From PGYR01 sp041675005 (GTDB lineage Bacteria; Bacteroidota; Ignavibacteria; Kapaibacteriales; UBA2268): a stretch of 64,000 nucleotides of DNA. The stretch lies in assembly GCA_041675005.1 (NCBI GenBank), contig JBAYUQ010000005.1, positions 62,001-126,000 of the forward strand, written 5' to 3'. The position numbers and the translations under genes were made by a program. The notes below the pieces were generated by a model. The model was not told where the DNA came from and made no database searches. It saw only the letters and a program-made list of their open reading frames with translations. Positions 24,863 through 33,362 of the stretch are shown piece after piece. Position 1 is the first letter of the stretch, and every line of letters begins with the position of its first letter.

Positions 24863-24893
24863 AAGTCGCATCCTTAATTGGGGCGGCTTTTTT
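24863..24893 (+). terminator. Terminator after the lipoprotein gene
   Basis: AAGTCGC pairs with GCGGCTT (one G-U) around ATCCTTAATTGGG, followed by TTTTTT. It sits between two convergent genes and touches the stop of the DUF2202 gene. Confidence 0.75.
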
Positions 24894-25494
24894 AGTTATT
24901 ACCACATTTTTCGATATCTGAACTTATAATCTGATTATAATATTCATCACTAATATATATATTTTCATAATCTCCACCATTGATTTTTAATTCGCTAGTA
25001 AAGCTTCGTAAGTGATTTCTAGAGCCACAAGTCAGATTATTATAAACTGTGATAATGCTGCTTTGAGAAGCTCTTTTAATGATGCTTTCAATATCAAATA
25101 TATCCAAATCCTCTATTAATGCTCCTACTTTAAGAGCTTCCACTAATGAAGTATCAGATCTTGCTGTAAGTTGATTGTATAAATCTTGCAAAGTTGCATT
25201 AACAAAAACCCCTCTAGCATTATCACCGACTGGATCAGAAACATTATATTTTTCTAACTGTCCAAGAATAGCATCCATGTGAGATTGCTCACTATTTGAT
25301 ATATTTTTGAAAATCTGTAATTGATATTTATCATAAGAATGCAAATACACATCTCTTGCCAGTTTCTCTTCTTCACGAACGAACTGCATATCCTCAGCTG
25401 TCATTGTATCGATAGGATTAACAGAATTATTGTCTTTACTGCAAGAGATAACGATTAGCGATAAAAATAGAGTTAGGATAGTCTTCTTGAACAT
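24892..25494 (-). CDS. DUF2202 ferritin-like lipoprotein
   Basis: A 200-residue protein with a lipobox (IVISC) and one DUF2202 domain, a four-helix ferritin-like fold. Likely di-metal ligands are visible: Glu in REEEKLARDVY (about 42), Glu/His in NSEQSHMDAI (about 70), Glu in IEDLDIFDIESI (about 127) and Arg/His in CGSRNHLRSF (about 155). Role in the family is unknown; metal binding is inferred. It lies downstream of a TonB receptor on the same strand (57-bp gap). Confidence 0.88.
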   Translation of the reverse strand: MFKKTILTLFLSLIVISCSKDNNSVNPIDTMTAEDMQFVREEEKLARDVYLHSYDKYQLQIFKNISNSEQSHMDAILGQLEKYNVSDPVGDNARGVFVNATLQDLYNQLTARSDTSLVEALKVGALIEDLDIFDIESIIKRASQSSIITVYNNLTCGSRNHLRSFTSELKINGGDYENIYISDEYYNQIISSDIEKCGNN

Positions 25495-25551
25495 TTGTGT
25501 GCCTTCGTAATTTAAGTTATTGAATTTATTATTTTACGTGTAACGATTTAT

Positions 25552-27867
25552 TTAGAACGATATTTTATAACTAAGATTTGCGATTATTAAAGCCTCACGA
25601 AACTCATCTACACTTTTGTCTTTGTAATTATATCTGAACCCATAAAATTCTTCGTACATAGATGCATTTATTATTTTAAGTGATAATTGTTGATTCGTAT
25701 TTAAAGTATTCCATTTATAACTCAATGTTAGGTGCGATACTAAATATGGATCCGTACTTTCTGAAAAAGGTGTTTTTTCATCGTAAATTACTTCTTCCAT
25801 TATTAGAGAGCTGTTAAGATTAACAGAAGAATACCTGTCCCCTCCTTGTAAACTAGCTCTTATATTAACACCCAATGTACTTGATTCTCCAAAATAAAAC
25901 TCCTTACCAAGCAAAGCATTGAAAAGGAAATTATTATTGAATCGTGAATTAAACCACTCACCACTCTCACTTGTTTTATACTTTGAATCAAAAATAGATG
26001 CCGTAACAAGATAGTAAAACCCATTATCAATATATTTTTCTAATGTAATGTCAAGTCCTAAGTTCCTTCCAACTCCTTCATTGATGAATTGGTTGTTCGC
26101 AAACCAGTTATTTTGTAGGTTTATCAGAGCATAGCTGCTATCTTTTATTACTGGTATATCATATAACTGTTGGTAATATGGCTCTATTTTGAATGTGATA
26201 TTATCGCTCAATTTCAATTTATATGCTAGTACAATGTGATGTGATTTTGTTAAATCTAGATTCTGATTAACTAATTCATTCTGACTATTCCTAACAAAGT
26301 AAATATTTATTGGCTCTAACCTACTGTGTAATCCATAAGCTAAACTCAATTCATCGCCATTATTGTTAAGTTGGTATGTTGCACCTAATCTTGGCTCTAG
26401 ATTACTTTTCCCATTGAGTACGAAATGAATATAATTTAAACCGAAATTAATATTGAAATTATTATATGAAAGTTTGGAGTTTGAAAATACAGATACTAAT
26501 GAAGTTCTATCATTTTCAATTGCTATTGTCGATAGACTTTTATCTTCTATGCTTTCTGCTATATCTATGTTATAACCCAATGATTGATAGGTTAAACCTG
26601 TTCTATTCAAGTGATTGTCTGCCAACTTTTCACTCACAAAAGATTTGAAAGTATAGCTAGTATATGAGTTGTCTAGCTTTCTTTCTGGTCTTATTATTTC
26701 ATTTGTATCCAGTCTTTCTGTGAACAAATCTATACCATCTTGAGACATTAAGAATGATGAGTTTATATAACCTGAATTACTGATAATGATTCTGTTGTTG
26801 AGACCGATTGTCCCCATATACTGCTGTACTTTTTCTTGTTCTATATCCTGATAATACTTACGAAGAGTTACATTTTCCTCAATGCTTTGTCCGGAATTAT
26901 CAATAAGCCCAATACCCCAAATTGAGAAATTCCCACCCCAGCTAGTTGGTAATTTTAGTTTGAATGCTAAATCTTGGTAATTAGTTCCCTTGGCATCTTC
27001 TGGTAATATTGGTTCTAGCAAACCTAATGTAGAGTATCGGTAGTTAAACAAGTACGACGAATTATCAGATATACCCAGTGGTCCTTCGGAAGCAACGTCT
27101 ATCCCTATTATACCTACTTCTACTGAATGTTCAAATTCTGTACTATTGCCATCTCGCATACGAATATCAAACACACCAGATATTGCGTTAGAGTATTGAG
27201 CAGGGAATGCTCCGGTTAAGAAATCTGAATTATCGAGTAGATTACTACTTAGAGCTGTTAATCCACCACCTCCAAATACGCTTAAATTAGCAAAGTGATT
27301 TGGGGAAGGTATCTCAACTCCCTCGATATTCCATTGAAGGAATTTTGGAGCATTACCACGAATTACAATTGCATTATTGCTTACACTACTTGCAACTCCC
27401 GCAAAGGCAGATGCCAGCCGAGCTGGGTCATCGAACCCACCAGCATATCGATTTGCTTCCTCGACACTTAATAAATGCGAACTAACAACAGTCATCGGGT
27501 TTATCGATATATCCTTTTCTAGTTTTGGGGTTACTAAGATTTCTTCTGAATTTGTATTAGTTTCATAAAGTTTGAATACTAAGTAAGTTGTCTTCGCATT
27601 CGAAATTTGCTCACCTTTAATCAATGTAGGTGAGTAACCTATATAGCTTGCTTGAAAGTTGAATCTGCCTAGTGGAACATTATTAATTTTAAATTCACCC
27701 CTCGAATTAGTGATAGCACCTAACTTAAGTTCTGAATCACTAATCTGGACAGTTGCTGAAGGTAATGGCATTTCCGTAGTACCATCTATTACTATACCTG
27801 TTACGTCCTGAGATTGTTGTGAGTAAAGCGAAGTAGTTAATAGGAGAAATATTAGTAGCTTTTTCAA
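25552..27867 (-). CDS. TonB-dependent receptor with carboxypeptidase-like N-terminal domain
   Basis: A 771-residue outer membrane receptor: signal peptide (about 1-16), CarboxypepD_reg-like beta-sandwich (about 20-105: TGIVIDGTTEMPLPSATVQI), plug (about 125-235: GGFDDPARLASAFAGVAS, FLQWNIEGVEIPSPNHF) and a 22-strand-type barrel ending in NLSYKISF with the C-terminal Phe needed for insertion. The start is TTG (27867), the only good choice because the signal peptide begins there. No SusD partner follows, so it is not a classical glycan-uptake pair. It lies 83 bp downstream of a PAS-LuxR gene. Confidence 0.9.
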   Translation of the reverse strand: MKKLLIFLLLTTSLYSQQSQDVTGIVIDGTTEMPLPSATVQISDSELKLGAITNSRGEFKINNVPLGRFNFQASYIGYSPTLIKGEQISNAKTTYLVFKLYETNTNSEEILVTPKLEKDISINPMTVVSSHLLSVEEANRYAGGFDDPARLASAFAGVASSVSNNAIVIRGNAPKFLQWNIEGVEIPSPNHFANLSVFGGGGLTALSSNLLDNSDFLTGAFPAQYSNAISGVFDIRMRDGNSTEFEHSVEVGIIGIDVASEGPLGISDNSSYLFNYRYSTLGLLEPILPEDAKGTNYQDLAFKLKLPTSWGGNFSIWGIGLIDNSGQSIEENVTLRKYYQDIEQEKVQQYMGTIGLNNRIIISNSGYINSSFLMSQDGIDLFTERLDTNEIIRPERKLDNSYTSYTFKSFVSEKLADNHLNRTGLTYQSLGYNIDIAESIEDKSLSTIAIENDRTSLVSVFSNSKLSYNNFNINFGLNYIHFVLNGKSNLEPRLGATYQLNNNGDELSLAYGLHSRLEPINIYFVRNSQNELVNQNLDLTKSHHIVLAYKLKLSDNITFKIEPYYQQLYDIPVIKDSSYALINLQNNWFANNQFINEGVGRNLGLDITLEKYIDNGFYYLVTASIFDSKYKTSESGEWFNSRFNNNFLFNALLGKEFYFGESSTLGVNIRASLQGGDRYSSVNLNSSLIMEEVIYDEKTPFSESTDPYLVSHLTLSYKWNTLNTNQQLSLKIINASMYEEFYGFRYNYKDKSVDEFREALIIANLSYKISF

Positions 27868-27932
27868 TTCTATTTTTTGTTTAATTGGTAATCTAATTAC
27901 TCCAATTTATTCTATATATTATCTAGCTGCAA

Positions 27933-27948
27933 TACTGATTAATCAGTA
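27933..27948. promoter_or_regulatory. 16-bp palindrome, candidate operator
   Basis: Perfect palindrome TACTGATTAATCAGTA in the 83-bp gap between the LuxR-type gene stop and the TonB receptor start. It contains no GC clamp or U-tract as a terminator would. Its position fits a dimeric regulator site for the receptor gene. Confidence 0.4.
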
Positions 27949-27950
27949 AT

Positions 27951-28727
27951 TTATATTAGTCCCAATCTTGAGGCAAAATCAATTGCTTCGTGTGAATTAG
28001 AAGCACCCAATTTTTTCAGGATTTTCTGTCGATGAGTATTTACAGTATGGACACTTAGAGAGAGATTGTCGGATATTTCTTTACTTGGCAGCCCATCTTT
28101 GATTAAATTTAATATTTCTAATTCTCTATCGCTTAAATGTTCCTCTTTCTGCGATTTATTTACTCCCTTCCAATTATCTATTATCAGACCATTTTTTATA
28201 TTTATGAGTTGAGTTCTCAATCCATCTCTCGAGTTCTGAGTAGGTGAGATATCTAGAATACTAAGTGTCAACCAAACATTCCCTTTATCATCTAACTCTA
28301 ATATTGTGTGTTGCTCTATTACCCTAACATATTTGTCATTCTTGTCTTTAATTCGATACTCATTTTGTAATTTGTAATCTCTCCTATCAGCTACATCTAA
28401 GCTAAAGAAGAATTCCAACAATTTAATACCATTGACTGTCAACTGATAATAATCTTCGGGATGAACCATAGAGTCAATATAAGTGGTGTCTTCACTCGCT
28501 ATTTTCGAAAGATCATATCCGAAAATATCTTTAAGATTATATGAAGAATAAATATGAGTCTTTTTGAACATATCGAATACGGTCAGCCCACTTTTCTTGA
28601 TAGAAGATATTTGGTCTAAAATAGGCAGGTGTGAATCAAATTTTGAATAATCTAAATATTCCTCTCTCATATCTTGTGAAGCGAGTAGTTCGGAGTATTT
28701 TATATACAGCTTTTGTAAATCTACCAT
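27951..28727 (-). CDS. PAS-domain LuxR-family transcription regulator
   Basis: A 258-residue protein with a PAS-like sensor (about 45-165: YSSYNLKDIFGYDLSKIA, YRIKDKNDKYVRVIEQ, VWLTLSILDIS) and a C-terminal GerE/LuxR helix-turn-helix (about 198-252: LSDRELEILNLIKDGLPSKE then SLSVHTVNTHRQKILKKLGA). It has no receiver Asp, so the PAS domain itself is the likely input. It is the third gene of an operon with two outer-membrane proteins (2-bp gaps), an unusual linkage of regulator to barrels. Confidence 0.9.
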   Translation of the reverse strand: MVDLQKLYIKYSELLASQDMREEYLDYSKFDSHLPILDQISSIKKSGLTVFDMFKKTHIYSSYNLKDIFGYDLSKIASEDTTYIDSMVHPEDYYQLTVNGIKLLEFFFSLDVADRRDYKLQNEYRIKDKNDKYVRVIEQHTILELDDKGNVWLTLSILDISPTQNSRDGLRTQLINIKNGLIIDNWKGVNKSQKEEHLSDRELEILNLIKDGLPSKEISDNLSLSVHTVNTHRQKILKKLGASNSHEAIDFASRLGLI

Positions 28728-28729
28728 TA

Positions 28730-29557
28730 TTACTCCTCAGACCCTACACCAAACCTAAATGAAACACCAGCATTAACATACCAATCACCATCTCCGAAGC
28801 TGTTGTCTTGACCGATAGAAAAATCAAGTAGTAAATCATTATTTAGTAGATAGCCAACTCCAGCGTCATAGTTGATATCCCCATTATCTATAATCCCATT
28901 TTCAGTAAATTCTATAGCATTAAGGTACCCATAAATCTCAATAAAAGCAGAAAGCTTATCATTAAAACTATAAGAAGTATTCAGAGTATATGGGTAGAAA
29001 AATTCTAACACAGCAGGATTGTCAAATATCCCAATATTACCAGTAACCGCCCAATCTTTAGTAATAGGTTGTTTGATGATTACCATACCCCTAAAACCAT
29101 AATCAACGAATTTATAAACATCCGTTTCGAATGGTAATATTAGTTCAGCACTGGCTGCAATAGCAGGAGTAAGTCCGTCGTGGTCTATTATGTTCACCCT
29201 AGTACCAACCCTCAAGAATTCTGCACCGTGTTGATTATTGTCTTTTCTATTTTTATCTTCGTAGCTCTGATTATAAAGTCTATAACCAATCGTACCATTG
29301 ATTTCCAGAATATCCAACAGACCAAAACGTACGTTGGTTTCGTTACCAAAAACATTAAAACTGTAACGTGGTACATAACTTGGGTCATTCGAATGACTCG
29401 TATAATCGAAGCCTGTTTGTATTTGTAATACGTTCTTGCCAACAGTATGCGCACTCATCGACTGCCCAGGTCTATCGGAGTCTATTGTCGTTTGCCTTTG
29501 CGAAAAGGCGAAGGTAGTTGCGAGTAGTAGGGCGAGTAGCGTAGTTGTTGATTTCAT
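28730..29557 (-). CDS. MetA-pathway (Phenol_MetA_deg)-type outer membrane protein, copy 1
   Basis: A 275-residue exported protein: signal peptide (about 1-19), then TTIDSDRPGQSMSAHTVGKN and alternating beta strands ending in WYVNAGVSFRFGV. This matches the transporter-like barrel family first noted in phenol degradation operons. It is a tandem paralogue of the gene immediately upstream (much of the sequence is shared, e.g. VFGNETNVRFGLLDILEING). Gap to the LuxR gene is 2 bp. Substrate unknown. Confidence 0.8.
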   Translation of the reverse strand: MKSTTTLLALLLATTFAFSQRQTTIDSDRPGQSMSAHTVGKNVLQIQTGFDYTSHSNDPSYVPRYSFNVFGNETNVRFGLLDILEINGTIGYRLYNQSYEDKNRKDNNQHGAEFLRVGTRVNIIDHDGLTPAIAASAELILPFETDVYKFVDYGFRGMVIIKQPITKDWAVTGNIGIFDNPAVLEFFYPYTLNTSYSFNDKLSAFIEIYGYLNAIEFTENGIIDNGDINYDAGVGYLLNNDLLLDFSIGQDNSFGDGDWYVNAGVSFRFGVGSEE

Positions 29558-29559
29558 AG

Positions 29560-30369
29560 TTATTTATCTCCACCAAATCTAAAAGTAACACCAGCATTCA
29601 AATACCAATCAATATTGTTATTGTTGTATATAAGCTCATTATTTGGAATTTGACCACCTGATATGTCAAGTAAAAAATCATTATTTAAGTAATAACCAAT
29701 TCCACCATCATAGTTGATTGCTATACCATGATTCAAAAGACCAAATATCTCTACAAACGCGAAAATTTCATTAGTAAAGCTATAAGAAGAGTTAAGAGTA
29801 TAAGGATAAAATAATGCGACAAACATAGGGTCATCATATATCCCGATATTACCAGTTACTGCCCATTCTTTTGTAATAGGTTGCTTAATCGAAATTGTAC
29901 CTTCGAATCCATTACCCGACATATAATATACATTTGTCGTGAATGGTAATAGCAGCTGGGCACTTGCAGCTATTGCGGGAGTTAGCCCATCGTGATCTAA
30001 TAATTTGACCCTGGTGCCAATTCGTAGATTCTCTGCCCCGTATTGATTATCGACTTTTCTTTTATTATCTTCGTAATATATATTATAAGACCTATAACCA
30101 ATAGTACCATTAATTTCGAGAATATCCAACAGACCAAAACGTACATTGGTCTCGTTACCAAAAACATTATAACTGTTTCGTAGTATAACTATTGTGGGGT
30201 TAAAATTACTAGTGTAATCGAAACCCGTTTGTATCTGCAATACGTTCTTTCCGACGGTATGTGGGCTAATAGATTTTCCAGGTCTATCTGAGTCTATTGT
30301 CTCTTGTTTTTGGGAAAAAGCAAGGGTTGTGGTTATTAAGAATAGAAGTAGCGTTGTTGTTATTTTCAT
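29560..30369 (-). CDS. MetA-pathway-type outer membrane protein, copy 2
   Basis: About 269 residues from ATG 30369, chosen because MKITTTLLLFLITTTLAFS is a clean signal peptide. It shares IDSDRPG, TVGKNVLQIQTGFDYTS, the VFGNETNVRFGLLDILEING block and KQPITKEWAVTGNIGI with copy 1, so the pair arose by tandem duplication; copies differ mainly in predicted loops. It is the first gene of the three-gene operon with copy 1 and the PAS-LuxR regulator. Confidence 0.8.
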   Translation of the reverse strand: MKITTTLLLFLITTTLAFSQKQETIDSDRPGKSISPHTVGKNVLQIQTGFDYTSNFNPTIVILRNSYNVFGNETNVRFGLLDILEINGTIGYRSYNIYYEDNKRKVDNQYGAENLRIGTRVKLLDHDGLTPAIAASAQLLLPFTTNVYYMSGNGFEGTISIKQPITKEWAVTGNIGIYDDPMFVALFYPYTLNSSYSFTNEIFAFVEIFGLLNHGIAINYDGGIGYYLNNDFLLDISGGQIPNNELIYNNNNIDWYLNAGVTFRFGGDK

Positions 30370-30471
30370 ATTAAGTCTTATTAGATTTAAACTGTCTTTA
30401 ATCACGAGAATATACAATTTACCAAAATAATCCCTATTTTAGTAATCTTATAAATTTGAATTTAAAGTATA

Positions 30472-31743
30472 ATGAAAATATCAGTTTTAGGTTTGGGCTA
30501 TGTGGGATTACCACTAGCAGCAGCCATAGCAAAGTTAACTAATCACAATGTATTTGGCTATGATATTGATAGCTCCAAAGTAGAAAGTATTAAGAAAGGT
30601 ATTAGCCCCATTGATGATGAGCAATGTGCGAAAGACATTAAAGAAATAACTCTTAATGTCAGTAATGAGTCATCATCACTTGCCGATACAGACATATTCA
30701 TAGTATGTGTACCGACACCTGTGCTAGACGATTATATGCCAGACCTAACGCCAGTAATTGGTGCTGTGACTGAGGTGTGCAATCACTTGAAAAAAGGCAA
30801 TGTGATAATAGTGGAATCTACTATTAACCCTGGTGTTTGCGATGAAGTTCTGATACCTTTAGTTGAAGAAAAAACAGGAATGAAAGCCGGTGTTGACTTC
30901 GATTTGGCACACTGCCCAGAGCGAATAAACCCAGGTGATACTAAGTGGAATGTTTATAATATTCCTCGTAATATTGGCTCTACTAGTGCCGAAGCTACGA
31001 AGAGAACGGCAGACCTATACCGAGAGTTCATAGACGCTAAAATCAATGAAATGCCGAGCTTGAAAACGGCAGAAGCAACTAAGATAATCGAGAATACTTT
31101 CCGTGATATTAATATCGCTTTCGTTAATGAATTGGCGAAATCATTCGATGTTCTAGATATAGATTTGAAGACAGTAATAGATGCAGCGGCTAATAAGCCA
31201 TTCGCATTTATGGCACATTACCCGAGCTGTGGAGTAGGTGGACATTGCATACCAGTTGACCCATATTACTTGATAGAGAGAGCTAAACAAAGTGGTTTCG
31301 ATCATAAATTCCTGAAGCTAGCCAGAGAGATTAATAACTCAATGCCGGCTTATACTATAGGATTACTTGCTGACGAATTGAATGAATTTGCTAAGGCAAT
31401 AAAAGGTACAAAAATCGCTCTACTTGGTCTTTCTTACAAAGCAAATGTAGGCGATATTCGTCAAAGTCCGTCATTAGTTATGAGAAAAGAGTTATATGAA
31501 AAGGGTGCTATTCTGACTGTTTTTGACCCGCATTTCCCTGACCGCTCTAACGTGGACAGCTTAGATGAAGCATTAGAAGGCGTAACGGCTGTAGTAATAG
31601 CCACCGACCATACAGAATTCAAATCTCTAACACCAGAATACTTCCAATCGAAAGGAGTAAAAGTGGTGATAGACGGTAAGAATTGCTTAGACAAAGACGC
31701 ATTCGACAACAGCCAGATAGCTTACAAGGGTATAGGAAGATAG
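30472..31743 (+). CDS. UDP-sugar 6-dehydrogenase (nucleotide sugar dehydrogenase)
   Basis: A 423-residue enzyme of the UDP-Glc/GDP-Man dehydrogenase family that oxidises the C6 of a UDP-hexose to a uronic acid. Marks: NAD-binding LGLGYVGLPLAAAIA (about 5-19), CVPTPVLDDYMPDLTPV, ESTINPGVCDE, ETFRDINIAFVNEL-like ENTFRDINIAFVNELA, and active-site Cys in YPSCGVGGHCIPVDPYYL (about 250). It resembles the WbpA/TviB/WecC subgroup acting on UDP-HexNAc more than UDP-glucose dehydrogenases; substrate inferred. A polymer-type membrane protein follows closely. Confidence 0.9.
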   Translation: MKISVLGLGYVGLPLAAAIAKLTNHNVFGYDIDSSKVESIKKGISPIDDEQCAKDIKEITLNVSNESSSLADTDIFIVCVPTPVLDDYMPDLTPVIGAVTEVCNHLKKGNVIIVESTINPGVCDEVLIPLVEEKTGMKAGVDFDLAHCPERINPGDTKWNVYNIPRNIGSTSAEATKRTADLYREFIDAKINEMPSLKTAEATKIIENTFRDINIAFVNELAKSFDVLDIDLKTVIDAAANKPFAFMAHYPSCGVGGHCIPVDPYYLIERAKQSGFDHKFLKLAREINNSMPAYTIGLLADELNEFAKAIKGTKIALLGLSYKANVGDIRQSPSLVMRKELYEKGAILTVFDPHFPDRSNVDSLDEALEGVTAVVIATDHTEFKSLTPEYFQSKGVKVVIDGKNCLDKDAFDNSQIAYKGIGR

Positions 31744-31751
31744 GAAATGCG

Positions 31752-33047
31752 ATGAAAGATAATGCAAAATATATCCTATTCGCTATTATTCTTTCTATCA
31801 TCACTATTGCTATATCCAATCAGATACAACCCGAGATTTCCTATAATAATGGACTCGGTTGGGACGGAGTAAACTACCACCAAATGGCAGAGCAAATCAC
31901 TAAGGGCGAGACCGTCAGCACCAAAGCCCCATTTGTCAGCCGAGTTGGGTTGCCATATATAGTCGCAAAGATTTACCCGGATAATATCAAATCTGGATTT
32001 CTGTATCTGAACTGGCTATTCTCTATTCTAAATTCTTTATTATTAGCATTACTATTAGCACGATTTATCAATCGTAAATGGGTAATATATCTACTCGTCT
32101 TCTTATATATAACTCAATGGCACGGCTATCATCGATTTGGTAGTTTCTATCCTATACAAGTCGACCCACTAGCAATAACGTTTATACTTGCTTCATTGCT
32201 TGTAATACTGAAAAGAGGAATAACGATAATAGATATTATCTTGCTATCAACTATCACTTTAATTGGAACATTCGTTCGTGAGATAGTAGTTTTACCTTCT
32301 TTGCTGATTTTAGCTAAGGCATATTTTTATTATGAGAAGACTATATTCATTTCGGAATCCTCGGCTTCGACAAGCTCAGCCAACGGATTCGAAAAGACTA
32401 AGTTCACTGAGCTTGTCGAAGTGAATAAGCTTTTACTTGTCTTACCGTTAATATTTTTCCTAATAGTATATGTGATAGTTACTCTAACAGTCGAGCCAAC
32501 GAACTCACACAAATTCTATAATGCTGCTGCTGATATGCTGTACACCAAATCGCTGTTTAGGTTCTTCCACTCGTGGGTTGTGGCTTACGGAGCTATACTT
32601 ATACTACCAGCTTTATTTTATAGACAGACATTAGATTATCTGAAACAACATAGAATAATGGCGACTTACCTCGCGATTATTATCATTTTCTCATACATTG
32701 GTGGAGCTGATACAGAGCGAATTGCTTATTGGGGATTCCCAGTAGTTTTCATATTAGCAGGTAGAGTATTAGACGAGATAGAGCTAACGAAAGCGAACAA
32801 GAATTTCCTATATGCACTTCTGTTAATCCAAGTAGTATCACAGAGGTTATTCAGTATTATCCCAGATTATCCGAGCGATTGCAATAGCACTACAGTTCTA
32901 CTAACACCAATCGGTAATTGTTTCCCGTACCTCAATTTATTCCCAGCCCATTCGGAGTTAATACCAGCTGTTATCGGCTTTGCAGAGTGGGGAGTAGTGA
33001 TAGTTGTTTTGTGGTTGTGGAAGAAGAGGGTAAGTAAAGACAGTTAG
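31752..33047 (+). CDS. GT-C-like multi-pass membrane protein with in-frame repeat
   Basis: About 431 residues, around ten hydrophobic helices. Start at ATG 31752, 8 bp after the dehydrogenase stop. An early acidic loop (WDGVNYHQMAEQI) and APFVSRVGLPYIVAKIYP suggest a GT-C or mannosyltransferase-like lumenal loop; the protein at 40757 has a matching segment (KPYSFRFLVPLIASLLP). A 57-bp perfect-armed hairpin (32365-32421) is inserted in frame and adds a Ser/Glu-rich hydrophilic stretch (SSASTSSANGFEKTKFTELV) between helices. No named family recognised. Confidence 0.75.
   Translation: MKDNAKYILFAIILSIITIAISNQIQPEISYNNGLGWDGVNYHQMAEQITKGETVSTKAPFVSRVGLPYIVAKIYPDNIKSGFLYLNWLFSILNSLLLALLLARFINRKWVIYLLVFLYITQWHGYHRFGSFYPIQVDPLAITFILASLLVILKRGITIIDIILLSTITLIGTFVREIVVLPSLLILAKAYFYYEKTIFISESSASTSSANGFEKTKFTELVEVNKLLLVLPLIFFLIVYVIVTLTVEPTNSHKFYNAAADMLYTKSLFRFFHSWVVAYGAILILPALFYRQTLDYLKQHRIMATYLAIIIIFSYIGGADTERIAYWGFPVVFILAGRVLDEIELTKANKNFLYALLLIQVVSQRLFSIIPDYPSDCNSTTVLLTPIGNCFPYLNLFPAHSELIPAVIGFAEWGVVIVVLWLWKKRVSKDS
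32365..32421. repeat. REP-like hairpin inside a coding gene
   Basis: CTTCGACAAGCTCAG (32365-32379) and CTGAGCTTGTCGAAG (32407-32421) are perfect 15-bp inverted arms with a 27-bp centre. Total length 57 bp is a multiple of three and leaves the host frame open. The arm sequence is of the widespread CTTCGACAAGCTCAG intergenic repeat type. Confidence 0.85.
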
Positions 33048-33362
33048 AATTAAGACTGTGAAAGACCGAAATAAGAGGGACTATTGCTGTTGGTTTTAGC
33101 CAACAGGTAACATTCTCTTCACTCAAATAGGACTTTAGTCCCATATTATACCGCCACGATGTGGATTTCAAGGAATTCGCTTTTTTCCCCTGGACTCTTC
33201 GGTCGCTACTCTCCCTCTGAGTGACGAGAACTTTGTGACCTCTGTGTAAAAATAAGTAATTAGTGATACTGCCACGTCCTTTCAGTTTACGCAGTGATAA
33301 AAAACAAAAAACCCCACAATTATTCAATAGCAGGGCGTTAAAAAATTCTTGTAAAGATAAAT
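33048..33362. repeat. Repeat island F (315-bp gap)
   Basis: No gene. From 33079 to 33235 it holds, in order, GCTGTTGGTTTTAGCCAACAG, GGACTTTAGTCC with CATATTATA, a CCACGATGTGG palindrome, AAGGAATTC, and GGACTCTTCGG...CCTCTGAGTGAC. The same order occurs at 58769-58980, so the two are long diverged copies. A weak hairpin plus T-run near 33305-33345 may terminate the YHYH gene on the minus strand. Confidence 0.65.
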
